Source: Paenibacillus sp. L3-i20
GTDB lineage: Bacteria > Bacillota > Bacilli > Paenibacillales > Paenibacillaceae
DNA: 64,000 bases
Direction of reading: 5' to 3'
Assembly (NCBI RefSeq): GCF_022180385.2
Contig: NZ_BQME02000001.1
Span: forward strand, 884,501 to 948,500
This document shows positions 45,137 to 53,872 of this stretch, one piece after another. The translations under genes and the position numbers were made by a program. The notes below the pieces were generated by a model that saw only the letters and a list, made by a program, of their open reading frames with translations, made no database searches and was not told where the DNA came from. The stretch's first letter is position 1; every line of letters begins with the position of its first letter.

Positions 45137-45685
45137 TTAAATTTCCTCAACAGATTCTACAAGATCAGGCATAACTTGTTCCATAAAGATAACCGAAAAA
45201 TCATCAGAATGGTCATGAAGTCCATGAGATAAAATAAATTGAACTCCATTATCCATAGTAAAACAAATACCAACTTCATTAGGTAGGGACTCATATTTAA
45301 CATTATGAATAACACCCTTCATTATGCTTACCCTTTGTATTTTTTTATGCATTACTTTGGTCCATTCAAAATCACTATAGGTGTTGTCTAACGAGTCTAT
45401 CCCTTCTCTTTCTTCTTCATGCTCTATTCTTCCGACTGGCCGAATTGTAACTGAGTTTATCGATGGGTTACTTCCTACAGCAACTACCAACCCACCCGAA
45501 CAATAAAGGAACACAGGTCCAGTAGTAAATGAAAACACTGCCTCTGGGTTTAAATTATATCTTTCTACCGCTTCTTTACCGGTCCATTCTGAATTTCTAA
45601 CCATCTTCTCAATATTTCTCCCAACCAATTGTTTTAAAAGTTCCAACTGACGTGAAGGTATTTTGATTATTTCGTCGCTACTCAT
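45137..45685 (-). CDS. Putative immunity protein for the kinase-like toxin
   Basis: This 182-residue soluble protein has no signal peptide and is encoded 13 bp after the stop of the giant toxin gene. It has mixed alpha/beta text such as FSFTTGPVFLYCSGGLVVAVGSNPSINSV and VGICFTMDNGVQFILSHGLHDH. I do not recognise the family. In polymorphic toxin loci the first gene after the toxin is nearly always the immunity gene, so this role is inferred from position alone. A terminator follows. Confidence 0.6.
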   Translation of the reverse strand: MSSDEIIKIPSRQLELLKQLVGRNIEKMVRNSEWTGKEAVERYNLNPEAVFSFTTGPVFLYCSGGLVVAVGSNPSINSVTIRPVGRIEHEEEREGIDSLDNTYSDFEWTKVMHKKIQRVSIMKGVIHNVKYESLPNEVGICFTMDNGVQFILSHGLHDHSDDFSVIFMEQVMPDLVESVEEI

Positions 45686-45698
45686 TAAATCACCCTTT

Positions 45699-48600
45699 CT
45701 ACAGATTATTTTCAGCTGCTTTAATTAGTAAGTCTATTGTATCTAGATTTGATTTAGAAGGTGCTGTATTTAGTAATATATCTAAAGGGTCAGCAATAAC
45801 TACTCGTCCATCCTTCCCAATGAGAAATTGCAGGTCATGAATTCGAATTTTTTTATCAATCATTAATTTCCTTATTTTTTTCAGGTCTTCGATACTTTTC
45901 TTATTCAGCAGTTTAGATTGACCTACTATTTTAACCACACCGTCTATAGTTCGCACAACATCTTTCGAACCTAATTCAAAGCGATCCATGAGCATAGCTG
46001 GTTCCCCGTCTACGGTCATTCTCTCTGGGTTAACTGTAGGCAATCCTTGTTCATTTATTTTCTTTAAAAGTGCAATTTCATTATCAATTACATTAGAATT
46101 AATCCCAGGTTTCAGTACTCCAACTGCTTTATCCTTACCATAAGCATATACATTTTTGTTTCCCCCTGAGCCTAGTTTGCTTCCTAAATCCGAGAGCTTT
46201 AGAACCAGACAATTATGAACCCAAATCCTAAGATCAGATACAAAATATGACTGAAAGTCTTCAACCTCAAAGTTATAAACCGTTGCTTCCTGTGCCTCTT
46301 TCTCAATCCCGTCTATTGCTAGCGTAGCCCCGTCACTCGTTAGAAGCAAGTCTCCGACTTTCATGTCCTTAACTTCTGTCCATCCCTTGCCATCAAGCCA
46401 GAAAGGATGTTCAGCAGTAGCTTCGATGACTTCATCACCGATATGAACCTTATAGATTTCATCAGCCTGTTTCTGGAACAGCCCCACGACTTCTTTATAT
46501 GCCACTTCACCAGTCGCATCAGACTTAGCGAGAACCTTATCCCCTACCTCGATTTCCTCGATAGGTTTCTCCCCTTCGTCTGTGAGAACTTTCGTTCCAG
46601 CAGTGAAACAATTACATGGAATCGTATTATTTTCAAATACTTTGTTTCTTGTACTAGGAACTTCGTCCACTTTTTGCAGAGCCCTATTGAGTAATACGAT
46701 TCCTTTAGCACTTAATTTTGCCGCTGCCCCTGTCACACTAACTACGGAGACTATGACTATTAGAAGCTTAGCTAAGTTCTTTCCGTATTCTTTAGCTTCT
46801 TTATAGGTAGGCTTATCTTTTTTATTCTTACCCCATATTTTGCTTGTATTATGTTTAATATAGTTGAACGCACCCACATACTCTGTCTTTAAATCGTTCA
46901 ACATATCTCCTAATATCTCATCGCCTTGCCCACTGACAATTGCTAATAATAGTTGATAATATTGAGGTATCGTTTCGCTATAAAACTTAGGGTTTAATGG
47001 ACACAATGACCATGCTCCGCCTATAATCTCCATACCTTCTTCTATAACTTGAACAAGCATACCTTCCATAATTCCTATCAATGTTTTTAAATCGAATAAA
47101 TTTGACGATGCATTATTGTTTAAGCTTCTATTGTATTCGTCTATCACTAACCCATTCCATGCAAATGATACCCACGCCGCCGTAATAATACCGTCAAACT
47201 TATAGTTAACTTTAAATGTATTAACATGAACTGCCATAATACCCTTATGAGGGATAGCATGTTGAAAAAATAAAAATGCATTTACTAATGCTATAGAATA
47301 CTTGCCATCTGCTTCTCCATTAAAGATTTTATAATGATCCCTAAGAACGATTTGAATTTTTTTAATAAAATCCGTACTTACACCAGATCCACGTGAAATA
47401 ATCTCCTTATAAAACTTGACCGAATCTTTTTCGAACCTGAGATTCTGTTCGTACATAAGCAAATGCCCATGCTTTTCGATCTCTCTTCGTCCTAAATCAT
47501 ATAGTGCCTCATACGTTAACGACATAATTTCATGTCTTGGTCTTGCGACTATAGCTTCCTTTACATCATTAGAAACGGAATATGGTAAAATAACCACGTT
47601 TGCAGTACTATATATTTTGGAAGCCGACACTTGGCCTAAATCAGGTGCAATAAAATGCCAAGTGTCTCCTGAATCTGCTGGTCCAAGATAATCTAATAGT
47701 GCTTTCTTCGTACTAAAAGATTTTACTTCCTTCGTCACCACTTCTCCCGTTAACCTCTTAGACATCAAATCATTCCGAATAGACCGAAGTTGACTTGCGA
47801 TATGATTATTTCGATCAGTTAGCTGTCTGACGCCAATAAGTAACTTAGGTTTAACTGGAGTATCTCGATACTTATTAATTAGTGTTTGTTCTGCTTTTTT
47901 CGCTTCTAAGTAATCTTCTCCGTTATGGATTTCTGTCCATTCCAATCCAAGAAACTTTGGATAACTACGAATGGCATTTTGCTTTTCTTCAATGTTAGCC
48001 GTTCTACCTACATACAATAGTTTCCCACTACCCGGTTCAACAAGGCCAAAAACGATATGGTTTCGTTTTGATGATGACTGCTTAATAACACCTAAATCCG
48101 GTTCTATGGAATAACGAGTTACTGTTCCATTGCTTTCCTTATATTGAATGTAGAAATAACGATCAAAGAACTTTTCAAAAGTTGCTGTCCCATCTCCACA
48201 GCCTCCCGGCACATAGCTGCATGGGTTGTTTCTCATTCGCAATCCTTCAATTGCATATTGATATCGATATTTTTTGTCATCTTCATTACTTGAATCGCTT
48301 AATATCCACCAAGCTTCCATATAATTAATGAGCTTATCAAACGATTCTTCATTCATTACATATTCGTAGCTCTCATAAGGCGTTATTGGTAACGTTTTTA
48401 ACTCCTTTTCATAGATTTGTTTTAGCTCGTTGCTTGTTAAATCATAGCTATTAAAAATGGATTGTTTACCTCTGGGTCCTTCATCAGAATAAATTGTATT
48501 ATCTACATAATTCTCAATCCCTATCTTCTGATTGATCTTAAGTGGGTTAATAACAACGCCTTCTCCAAATTCAGAATCCATAAGACTAATGTTTGCATTC

Positions 48601-51600
48601 AGCAACCATATCTTCGCGTCATCATCTGTGGAAGAGAGAATATAATCTGCATAAGTCGAAATGACTGAATTTAACACATCGATGAACAAGCGAATTTCAC
48701 TTAAGTAAATAAGAAAAGTACTGCGGTCTCCCTCCCGCAAATCATTGTGATAGTTCATAATTCTATTGCTGTACGCAAGCAAATCAGTTTTATAGTTCTC
48801 TGCTTTGATAATGTTTTCCTTATAAACATCGATAGATTCTGTTTTCAGATCAACAATCGATTCAAGTTCTGCATAAATATCACGAGCAAACAAACTGACC
48901 ACCTTGCTGTTTGGATGATCAATTGCCTCGAAGAAACCGCCATCTACACTGTTATAGAATTGGAGATATATGAGTTCAGCACCATCAGTCAAACCGTCTC
49001 CATCCGTATCTTGTTTATCAGGGCTCGTCTTGACTGTGTATCGATATTTTCCGTTAAATCCTACACGTATGCCTTGTTTCTCCAGCAAGTCGGGTAGTCC
49101 ATCTTTATCCGCATCCTTCTGGTCAATCGCCTCGAAATAGGATACTTTAATGTTGTCCATTAGCACAGCTGTATCGTAATCTGTATCCCCACGATCCCAT
49201 ACTCGATATTGAAAATGCAGGATTCCTTCTCCTGCATAACCCGATACATCTACACTTGCGCGCTTCCAACCTGTCATATAAGCAGTTTGGTCTCCGCCGT
49301 CCAAATTGAGCTCCTCAACAGCTTCCCACTTCGTTATCGTACTAACTGTTTCTTTGGTGAGCACTTTTTGCTTGCCATCAGCTGCTTCTAGAATGACTTG
49401 AAACTCATCATCATATTCAGTATCAAGCCACTCCATTGGTTCTTCAGACAGAATGTTATAGTCGAATAATATAGATTTGGCTCCAGCAGGAATCTCAATG
49501 CTGCGCTCCATATAGCTGTCCGAATTATTTACAGAACCAAGTCCTGTACTAATAATAGCCATTTGTTTGCCTTGTGTTGGTGAGATGGACCCTAACTTAG
49601 CAATAGCTCTGACATCGCCTTCCCTAGTCCAGCCAGCGAAATCTCCCTCTTCAAATGAAGTATTGAAGAAAGTATTCGTTAAGCTCACATGGGCAGACCC
49701 CATCAATTTGATGCTTTCTTTTCCAGGCAAGTCGCTTGAAAGGACGCCCTCATAAGCTTGGTCCAAAGATTTTTTATCTGTCACAAGCGGTAGGAATAAC
49801 TTTCTTACGATGGCTTGATCATTCTTCACCTCAACATAATCTGAGTAACCAAGATAAGATAAAGCACCCAACCCCAAAAAGGTACTGGCGAAACTATCAT
49901 TTGCAACACTTAAACAACTACCATTAAATACAATAGTACTTGGAAGTGCTTTGTTATAAGCAGATATAAACGCAGGTGTAATAGCGTAATAACCATTCAT
50001 CTCTACTAATCTGCCACTCTTCATATCCGTCTCATAGATATTTAGATTCGCTGCAGTCGCTTTCTCTCCCGTTAAGAACAATTGCGTCTTATCCTCCGCT
50101 GATCCAAACAATTCTCCATGTGTGTCGAGTATAATAACGCCATATTGACTGAGCTTCTTAAAGGTTTCTACCGTCACCGCTTCATCCTTTAAACGATTCA
50201 CATTATAATGAGCAGATTTAAAGGCATCCGATATATCATCGTAGGCTGCTGAGGTCAGTCCTTTGCTAGCAAATGGTGAAGCGATGAGAACATTGCCACT
50301 TCCCACTGTTAATTCTCCTGTCGAGCTTGGCGCAGGAAAAGAAGGGCTTGTCCCTGATGCGGATATTCCAGCGAGTTCTGCTAATTGTGCCTCCGGCAGA
50401 GTGATAGCTCCACCCTCGATTGAACCCTTTATACCTGATTTATTAACTAGAATGCCGCCTCGCATACCGTCTACACTTTCATACCAGATACTCCCACCTT
50501 CGGGAGATACACCTGCTGCTTCTACGTTCGGCTGCTTTAATAACCAATCCACAACTTGTTTCTTATTCGTAGCATCTTGTCCTGATTGCCTCACTACCTG
50601 ATCAAGTGCTTGTTCTCCCAGGTCAATAAATTGCTGGTGCTGTTCCTTTGTTCCACGATCTACGGTTTCAATTTTCACTTCATTGCTTGATAAAACTCCG
50701 AAATGGGTGTTTATAACAGCTTGATACATTACTTCTCCTGTAGAATCTGCATCCAGTCTAATCTTCGTTGAATATATACCGTCACTGCCGATATCATCGC
50801 CATTATAGAGATTGCCATCGTCATTTAAGACGGCTATCTTCTCCTTCTTACCATCCTCATGAATGCGATACAACAATAGATCATTTTTTACATATTCCGT
50901 GTAGAAAGGAACGGTGAATGTAACGGTGTGTGGTTCCTTAACGAAAAGCAGCTGATTCGAAACTGCCAACTCTCCTTGAAATGAAGCAAGATCATTTCTA
51001 ATGAATATCCGTTTGATGGTGGAGCTATTTCCTGCTTTATCTTGTGCTGTAATAATGACTTCATTTACCCCAGAGGTAAGTGCTAGTCTCGGTATACTCC
51101 ACTCATTTGTACCTTGGGCTACACTGCTGTAGGATGTATCTTCACTCTTAATCGTATAAGAGATACTTTCTACTCGTTGATTGTCAAAAGCAGTACCACT
51201 TAGTTCAATCTCAGATTCTGATACATAAATCGTCTCTGATTGATATTTATTAGCCAGTTGTAGCTCTGGAACTCTAGCATCTTTAATGATAGTAATAGCA
51301 TCCGTAGATTTATGATTTTCCATATCTGTCAAAGTAATCGAAACTTTTGTTTCCTCACCATTTAACGCAATGGATGGAAGCTCCCAACTCTCCTTTAACG
51401 CAATCTGTCCAGTCTGACCATCACTCGTTTCATAGCTGATCGCCTTCAGCGATCGTGACTTTGCTATTCCTCCTAATGTTACTTGACTCTCACGTGTCAT
51501 CCATTGGGAGCCAGATGTAGGTGAATTGATGATTAGAACAGGCTTATCTTCCGAAATATCTGCTTCTAACGGGAAGCTCGGATTAAGATAATTTTCTTCT

Positions 51601-52262
51601 TTCTTATTTTCAGTTATGTTAATTGAATACAGTTTTGCGTACCTTTCGAGAACAACTAATGTCTCTGCTCTTGTAATCAATTCCTTCGGTTGGAATGTTC
51701 CATCGGGATAACCATCCATTAACTGATCATTTGTCACTTGTTCAACTGCTGTTCTTGACCAATTAGCAATCTGATTCGCATCCGTGAAGGAAATTTTCAG
51801 TTTGTTCTTATTAACCAATGGTTGCTGCTCGTTCATAAGTCTATGAAGGATAACAGCAGCTTCCTCGCGAGTAATGGAAACATCGGGTCGAAATATCCTA
51901 TTATATCCTTGGATATATCCACTTTTCTGCCCTATTGCTATGTCTTTGGCATACCAAGCTGTACTAGATACGTCTCTAAATTCAGCGTCGTATACTCTAG
52001 GATTCAAACCAAGACCTTTATTTACAAAAGTAACAAACTCTGCACGACTTACATCTTGATCTGGTTTAAAGCTTCCATCTTCATAACCATTGATCGTCTC
52101 GTTCTTCTTCGCCGCAGCAACCGTTTTTTCAGCCCAGTGACCTTTAATATCTATAAAGTTCTCTCCAACTAGCTTCTCTGCTGCACTAGCAACAGGTGGA
52201 GGAGGCAATAGTGTAACTAATATGCTTAAAATAATGATATATACAATAAATTGTTTCCTCAC
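45699..52262 (-). CDS. Giant S-layer-anchored polymorphic toxin: SLH x3, caspase-like, GIY-YIG-like, HINT, C-terminal kinase-like domain
   Basis: The 2187-residue protein starts at GTG 52262. Visible parts: a signal peptide (to about 27); three SLH repeats (about 36-205; e.g. IKGHWAEKTVAAAKKNETING); Ig-like repeats (about 240-420); a caspase-like region (about 655-805) with VIILDTHGE and VFNGSCLS as likely His-Cys dyad; a jelly-roll-like region (about 880-1040); DADKDGLPDLLEKQG and DTDGDGLTDGAEL calcium repeats (about 1045-1096); a GIY-YIG-like segment (about 1398-1490, VFGLVEPGSGKLLYVGRT); a helical pre-toxin region; HINT 1885-2017 (CFTAGTKVLTDEG ... IWVHN); and a kinase-like domain from 2018 (GSGGNKNVY, VGVLKP Lys2051, Glu2062, IHDLQ, ADP Asp2158). 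It should sit on the cell wall and release the C-terminal toxin. Confidence 0.85.
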   Translation of the reverse strand: MRKQFIVYIIILSILVTLLPPPPVASAAEKLVGENFIDIKGHWAEKTVAAAKKNETINGYEDGSFKPDQDVSRAEFVTFVNKGLGLNPRVYDAEFRDVSSTAWYAKDIAIGQKSGYIQGYNRIFRPDVSITREEAAVILHRLMNEQQPLVNKNKLKISFTDANQIANWSRTAVEQVTNDQLMDGYPDGTFQPKELITRAETLVVLERYAKLYSINITENKKEENYLNPSFPLEADISEDKPVLIINSPTSGSQWMTRESQVTLGGIAKSRSLKAISYETSDGQTGQIALKESWELPSIALNGEETKVSITLTDMENHKSTDAITIIKDARVPELQLANKYQSETIYVSESEIELSGTAFDNQRVESISYTIKSEDTSYSSVAQGTNEWSIPRLALTSGVNEVIITAQDKAGNSSTIKRIFIRNDLASFQGELAVSNQLLFVKEPHTVTFTVPFYTEYVKNDLLLYRIHEDGKKEKIAVLNDDGNLYNGDDIGSDGIYSTKIRLDADSTGEVMYQAVINTHFGVLSSNEVKIETVDRGTKEQHQQFIDLGEQALDQVVRQSGQDATNKKQVVDWLLKQPNVEAAGVSPEGGSIWYESVDGMRGGILVNKSGIKGSIEGGAITLPEAQLAELAGISASGTSPSFPAPSSTGELTVGSGNVLIASPFASKGLTSAAYDDISDAFKSAHYNVNRLKDEAVTVETFKKLSQYGVIILDTHGELFGSAEDKTQLFLTGEKATAANLNIYETDMKSGRLVEMNGYYAITPAFISAYNKALPSTIVFNGSCLSVANDSFASTFLGLGALSYLGYSDYVEVKNDQAIVRKLFLPLVTDKKSLDQAYEGVLSSDLPGKESIKLMGSAHVSLTNTFFNTSFEEGDFAGWTREGDVRAIAKLGSISPTQGKQMAIISTGLGSVNNSDSYMERSIEIPAGAKSILFDYNILSEEPMEWLDTEYDDEFQVILEAADGKQKVLTKETVSTITKWEAVEELNLDGGDQTAYMTGWKRASVDVSGYAGEGILHFQYRVWDRGDTDYDTAVLMDNIKVSYFEAIDQKDADKDGLPDLLEKQGIRVGFNGKYRYTVKTSPDKQDTDGDGLTDGAELIYLQFYNSVDGGFFEAIDHPNSKVVSLFARDIYAELESIVDLKTESIDVYKENIIKAENYKTDLLAYSNRIMNYHNDLREGDRSTFLIYLSEIRLFIDVLNSVISTYADYILSSTDDDAKIWLLNANISLMDSEFGEGVVINPLKINQKIGIENYVDNTIYSDEGPRGKQSIFNSYDLTSNELKQIYEKELKTLPITPYESYEYVMNEESFDKLINYMEAWWILSDSSNEDDKKYRYQYAIEGLRMRNNPCSYVPGGCGDGTATFEKFFDRYFYIQYKESNGTVTRYSIEPDLGVIKQSSSKRNHIVFGLVEPGSGKLLYVGRTANIEEKQNAIRSYPKFLGLEWTEIHNGEDYLEAKKAEQTLINKYRDTPVKPKLLIGVRQLTDRNNHIASQLRSIRNDLMSKRLTGEVVTKEVKSFSTKKALLDYLGPADSGDTWHFIAPDLGQVSASKIYSTANVVILPYSVSNDVKEAIVARPRHEIMSLTYEALYDLGRREIEKHGHLLMYEQNLRFEKDSVKFYKEIISRGSGVSTDFIKKIQIVLRDHYKIFNGEADGKYSIALVNAFLFFQHAIPHKGIMAVHVNTFKVNYKFDGIITAAWVSFAWNGLVIDEYNRSLNNNASSNLFDLKTLIGIMEGMLVQVIEEGMEIIGGAWSLCPLNPKFYSETIPQYYQLLLAIVSGQGDEILGDMLNDLKTEYVGAFNYIKHNTSKIWGKNKKDKPTYKEAKEYGKNLAKLLIVIVSVVSVTGAAAKLSAKGIVLLNRALQKVDEVPSTRNKVFENNTIPCNCFTAGTKVLTDEGEKPIEEIEVGDKVLAKSDATGEVAYKEVVGLFQKQADEIYKVHIGDEVIEATAEHPFWLDGKGWTEVKDMKVGDLLLTSDGATLAIDGIEKEAQEATVYNFEVEDFQSYFVSDLRIWVHNCLVLKLSDLGSKLGSGGNKNVYAYGKDKAVGVLKPGINSNVIDNEIALLKKINEQGLPTVNPERMTVDGEPAMLMDRFELGSKDVVRTIDGVVKIVGQSKLLNKKSIEDLKKIRKLMIDKKIRIHDLQFLIGKDGRVVIADPLDILLNTAPSKSNLDTIDLLIKAAENNL

Positions 52263-52266
52263 TCTT

Positions 52267-52398
52267 TCACCACTCCTGATTCACTTTATTAGTTGCAAAA
52301 TCCTTGTCCAGTTCATCTTGAACGATATTCGATGATATTGGGTTAAGTAGACCTCCTTGCGCTACTCCTTCGGTCACTGGTTCTATGTGCTCGTTCAT
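52267..52398 (-). pseudogene. Remnant of a group II intron reverse transcriptase
   Basis: A 43-residue frame from ATG 52398, with AGGAG upstream, reads NEHIEPVTEGVAQGGLLNP and then ISSNIVQDELDKDFA before TGA at 52267. This matches the EGTPQGGPLSPLLSNI...LDELDKEL stretch (RT motif 4 region) of LtrA-type proteins. Everything before and after is missing, including the YxDD box, so only a fragment remains. It ends 5 bp before the start codon of the giant toxin gene. Confidence 0.75.
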
Positions 52399-52437
52399 CA
52401 ATAACTCCTGTTGTCCTTATTGGCTGGCATAATAAAA

Positions 52438-52472
52438 AAGACGAATCCCGTATACAGTGTTGGGTTCGTCTT
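52438..52472 (-). terminator. Intrinsic terminator
   Basis: AAGACGAA ... TTCGTCTT (52438-52445 and 52465-52472) pair. On the minus strand the hairpin is followed by TTTTTTATTATG. Confidence 0.7.
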
Positions 52473-52579
52473 GTTGTGTTTAGAAAGCGACATGATTAGC
52501 AATTCATGTCGGTTGTGTCATGTTACCAGCTCAACACATTCGCCAAAAACTGTAAAATACCCTTTTATTTTTATGTCGT

Positions 52580-52740
52580 CGACAAAGGTTCTGTAAAACT
52601 CATAAATTATGACAAAAAATTACACATGTTCACTCTTCTGATTTTTTACCTACAAACAAAAAACACGCTTGTATGACTCAACAGTTGAGTCACCTAAGCG
52701 TGTTTTCTATTTATTTTTCCGAAGCCGACAAAGGTTCTGT
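52580..52740. repeat. Direct repeat CGACAAAGGTTCTGT, two copies 146 bp apart
   Basis: CGACAAAGGTTCTGT occurs at 52580-52594 and 52726-52740. Both are followed by similar A-rich sequence (AACTCATAAATTATGACA and AATCCGAAAAATATAGACA), so the duplicated element is about 40 bp. A strong hairpin lies between the copies. The function is unknown; a duplicated target or decayed mobile element end is possible. Confidence 0.6.
52658..52706. terminator. Bidirectional terminator-like hairpin
   Basis: AAAACACGCTT and GACTCAAC pair with GTTGAGTC and AAGCGTGTTTT, giving a long stem with A and T flanks on either side. Confidence 0.7.
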
Positions 52741-52820
52741 TAATCCGAAAAATATAGACATAAAGCTACAGCATTTTCTGCGATATTACTTTCACTTTGG
52801 TTATAACCGAAAAAGAAAAA

Positions 52821-52857
52821 GAGATGCTCCAAAGGTCACATAACCTCTGAAACATCC
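52821..52857 (-). terminator. Terminator of the organophosphorus-type operon
   Basis: An imperfect hairpin (GATGCTCCAAAGGT / ACCTCTGAAACATC) lies 50 bp after the stop of the dehydrogenase gene. On the minus strand it is followed by TCTCTTTTTCTTTTTC. Confidence 0.6.
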
Positions 52858-52905
52858 CTCAACTTCTGTATATTTACATGTCATCTCATTCTCAACCATA
52901 AATCA

Positions 52906-53844
52906 TTACACTGTATTTAAACTATTAAGAGGCGTATCGCCCTGTTCTACTCTCCTAATGTTTTGTACAAAGAAGCGGTATCTTGTTTCATGGAACTTCG
53001 TTCCATCCGGCATACCTGCTGTATGAGGCGTCAATATAACATTGCTAAGCTTTCTAAGCTCACTGTCTTCGCTTAATGGCTCCACCGTAAATACGTCTAG
53101 ACAAGCGCCGCCGATAACGTTATTTTTGAGCGCATCGATCAAGTCCTCTTCACATACGAGCGGTCCTCTAGCGGTGTTCACGAGTAGCGCGTTCTTTTTC
53201 ATTTTCGCCAAAAAGGCTTTATCCACCATATGTCTAGTAGACTCGTTCAAAAAGATGTTAATCGCAATCACATCGGAATTAGCTAGCAATGTGTCTAGAT
53301 CAACTAACTCAACATCGTCGCTTTTGATGTTTTTGTTCGTGTCATACGCAAGCACATTCATCTTAAACGCCCGTGCCAGCTCAGCTACTCTGGAGCCGAT
53401 AGCACCAAAGCCGATTGTGCCGATCGTCTTCCCAAACAACTCGCCTCCGACATAATCCAGCTTTGTTTCGTCTGCCCCGTTCTTCAAAGCCCCATCGAGA
53501 AATGGAATGTTCTTATAGTAGCTAAGAACGAATGCGATAATATGTTCCGCTACCGCATTTGCATTAACTCCGGCTGCATTGCTGACCCATATGCCTCTAG
53601 CTGTGCAAGCCTCGATATCAACATTGTCATACCCCGCGCCTGTTTGAACAAATTTGAGTCGATGCGCTTTATTCAACAATGGTCCATCTACCTGGATATG
53701 CTCTGGTATTAATACTTCTGCTTCACCAATGAATGCTTCGATATGCTGCGGTTCCACAATAGTAATTGTCCAGCCCTTTGGAAAAGCGCCTGTCACTCTT
53801 TTCTTGGACGTATCGTTAAAATAACCTGTTATTAAAACATTCAT
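52906..53844 (-). CDS. D-2-hydroxyacid dehydrogenase (phosphoglycerate dehydrogenase-like)
   Basis: This 312-residue NAD-dependent enzyme has the Rossmann motif TIGTIGFGAIGSRVAELA (about 140-157), a domain-hinge VSNAAGVNANAVAEH, and catalytic residues Arg in LVNTARGPLV, Glu in DVFTVEP and His in LTPHTAGMPDG. Family members reduce 2-keto acids or oxidise D-2-hydroxyacids, including phosphorylated ones. It is the last gene of an operon with an ABC importer and phosphate-removing enzymes, so it may handle an acid released from the imported compound. The substrate is unknown. Confidence 0.88.
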   Translation of the reverse strand: MNVLITGYFNDTSKKRVTGAFPKGWTITIVEPQHIEAFIGEAEVLIPEHIQVDGPLLNKAHRLKFVQTGAGYDNVDIEACTARGIWVSNAAGVNANAVAEHIIAFVLSYYKNIPFLDGALKNGADETKLDYVGGELFGKTIGTIGFGAIGSRVAELARAFKMNVLAYDTNKNIKSDDVELVDLDTLLANSDVIAINIFLNESTRHMVDKAFLAKMKKNALLVNTARGPLVCEEDLIDALKNNVIGGACLDVFTVEPLSEDSELRKLSNVILTPHTAGMPDGTKFHETRYRFFVQNIRRVEQGDTPLNSLNTV

Positions 53845-53872
53845 CTACTTCCCAACTCCTGCTGACGGATTA

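Larger units (their letters stand above)
52399..52905. other. Non-coding stretch with terminators and a direct repeat
   Basis: About 500 bp hold three hairpins and two copies of a 15-base sequence, annotated separately. No open frame with coding character was seen. The region between the 2-hydroxyacid dehydrogenase gene and the toxin gene therefore appears fully insulated transcriptionally. Confidence 0.5.

Noticed and set aside
44894..45232. Plus-strand frame of 112 residues
   Set aside because: It is antisense to the decayed HINT fragment and the terminator; the minus strand explains the sequence better.
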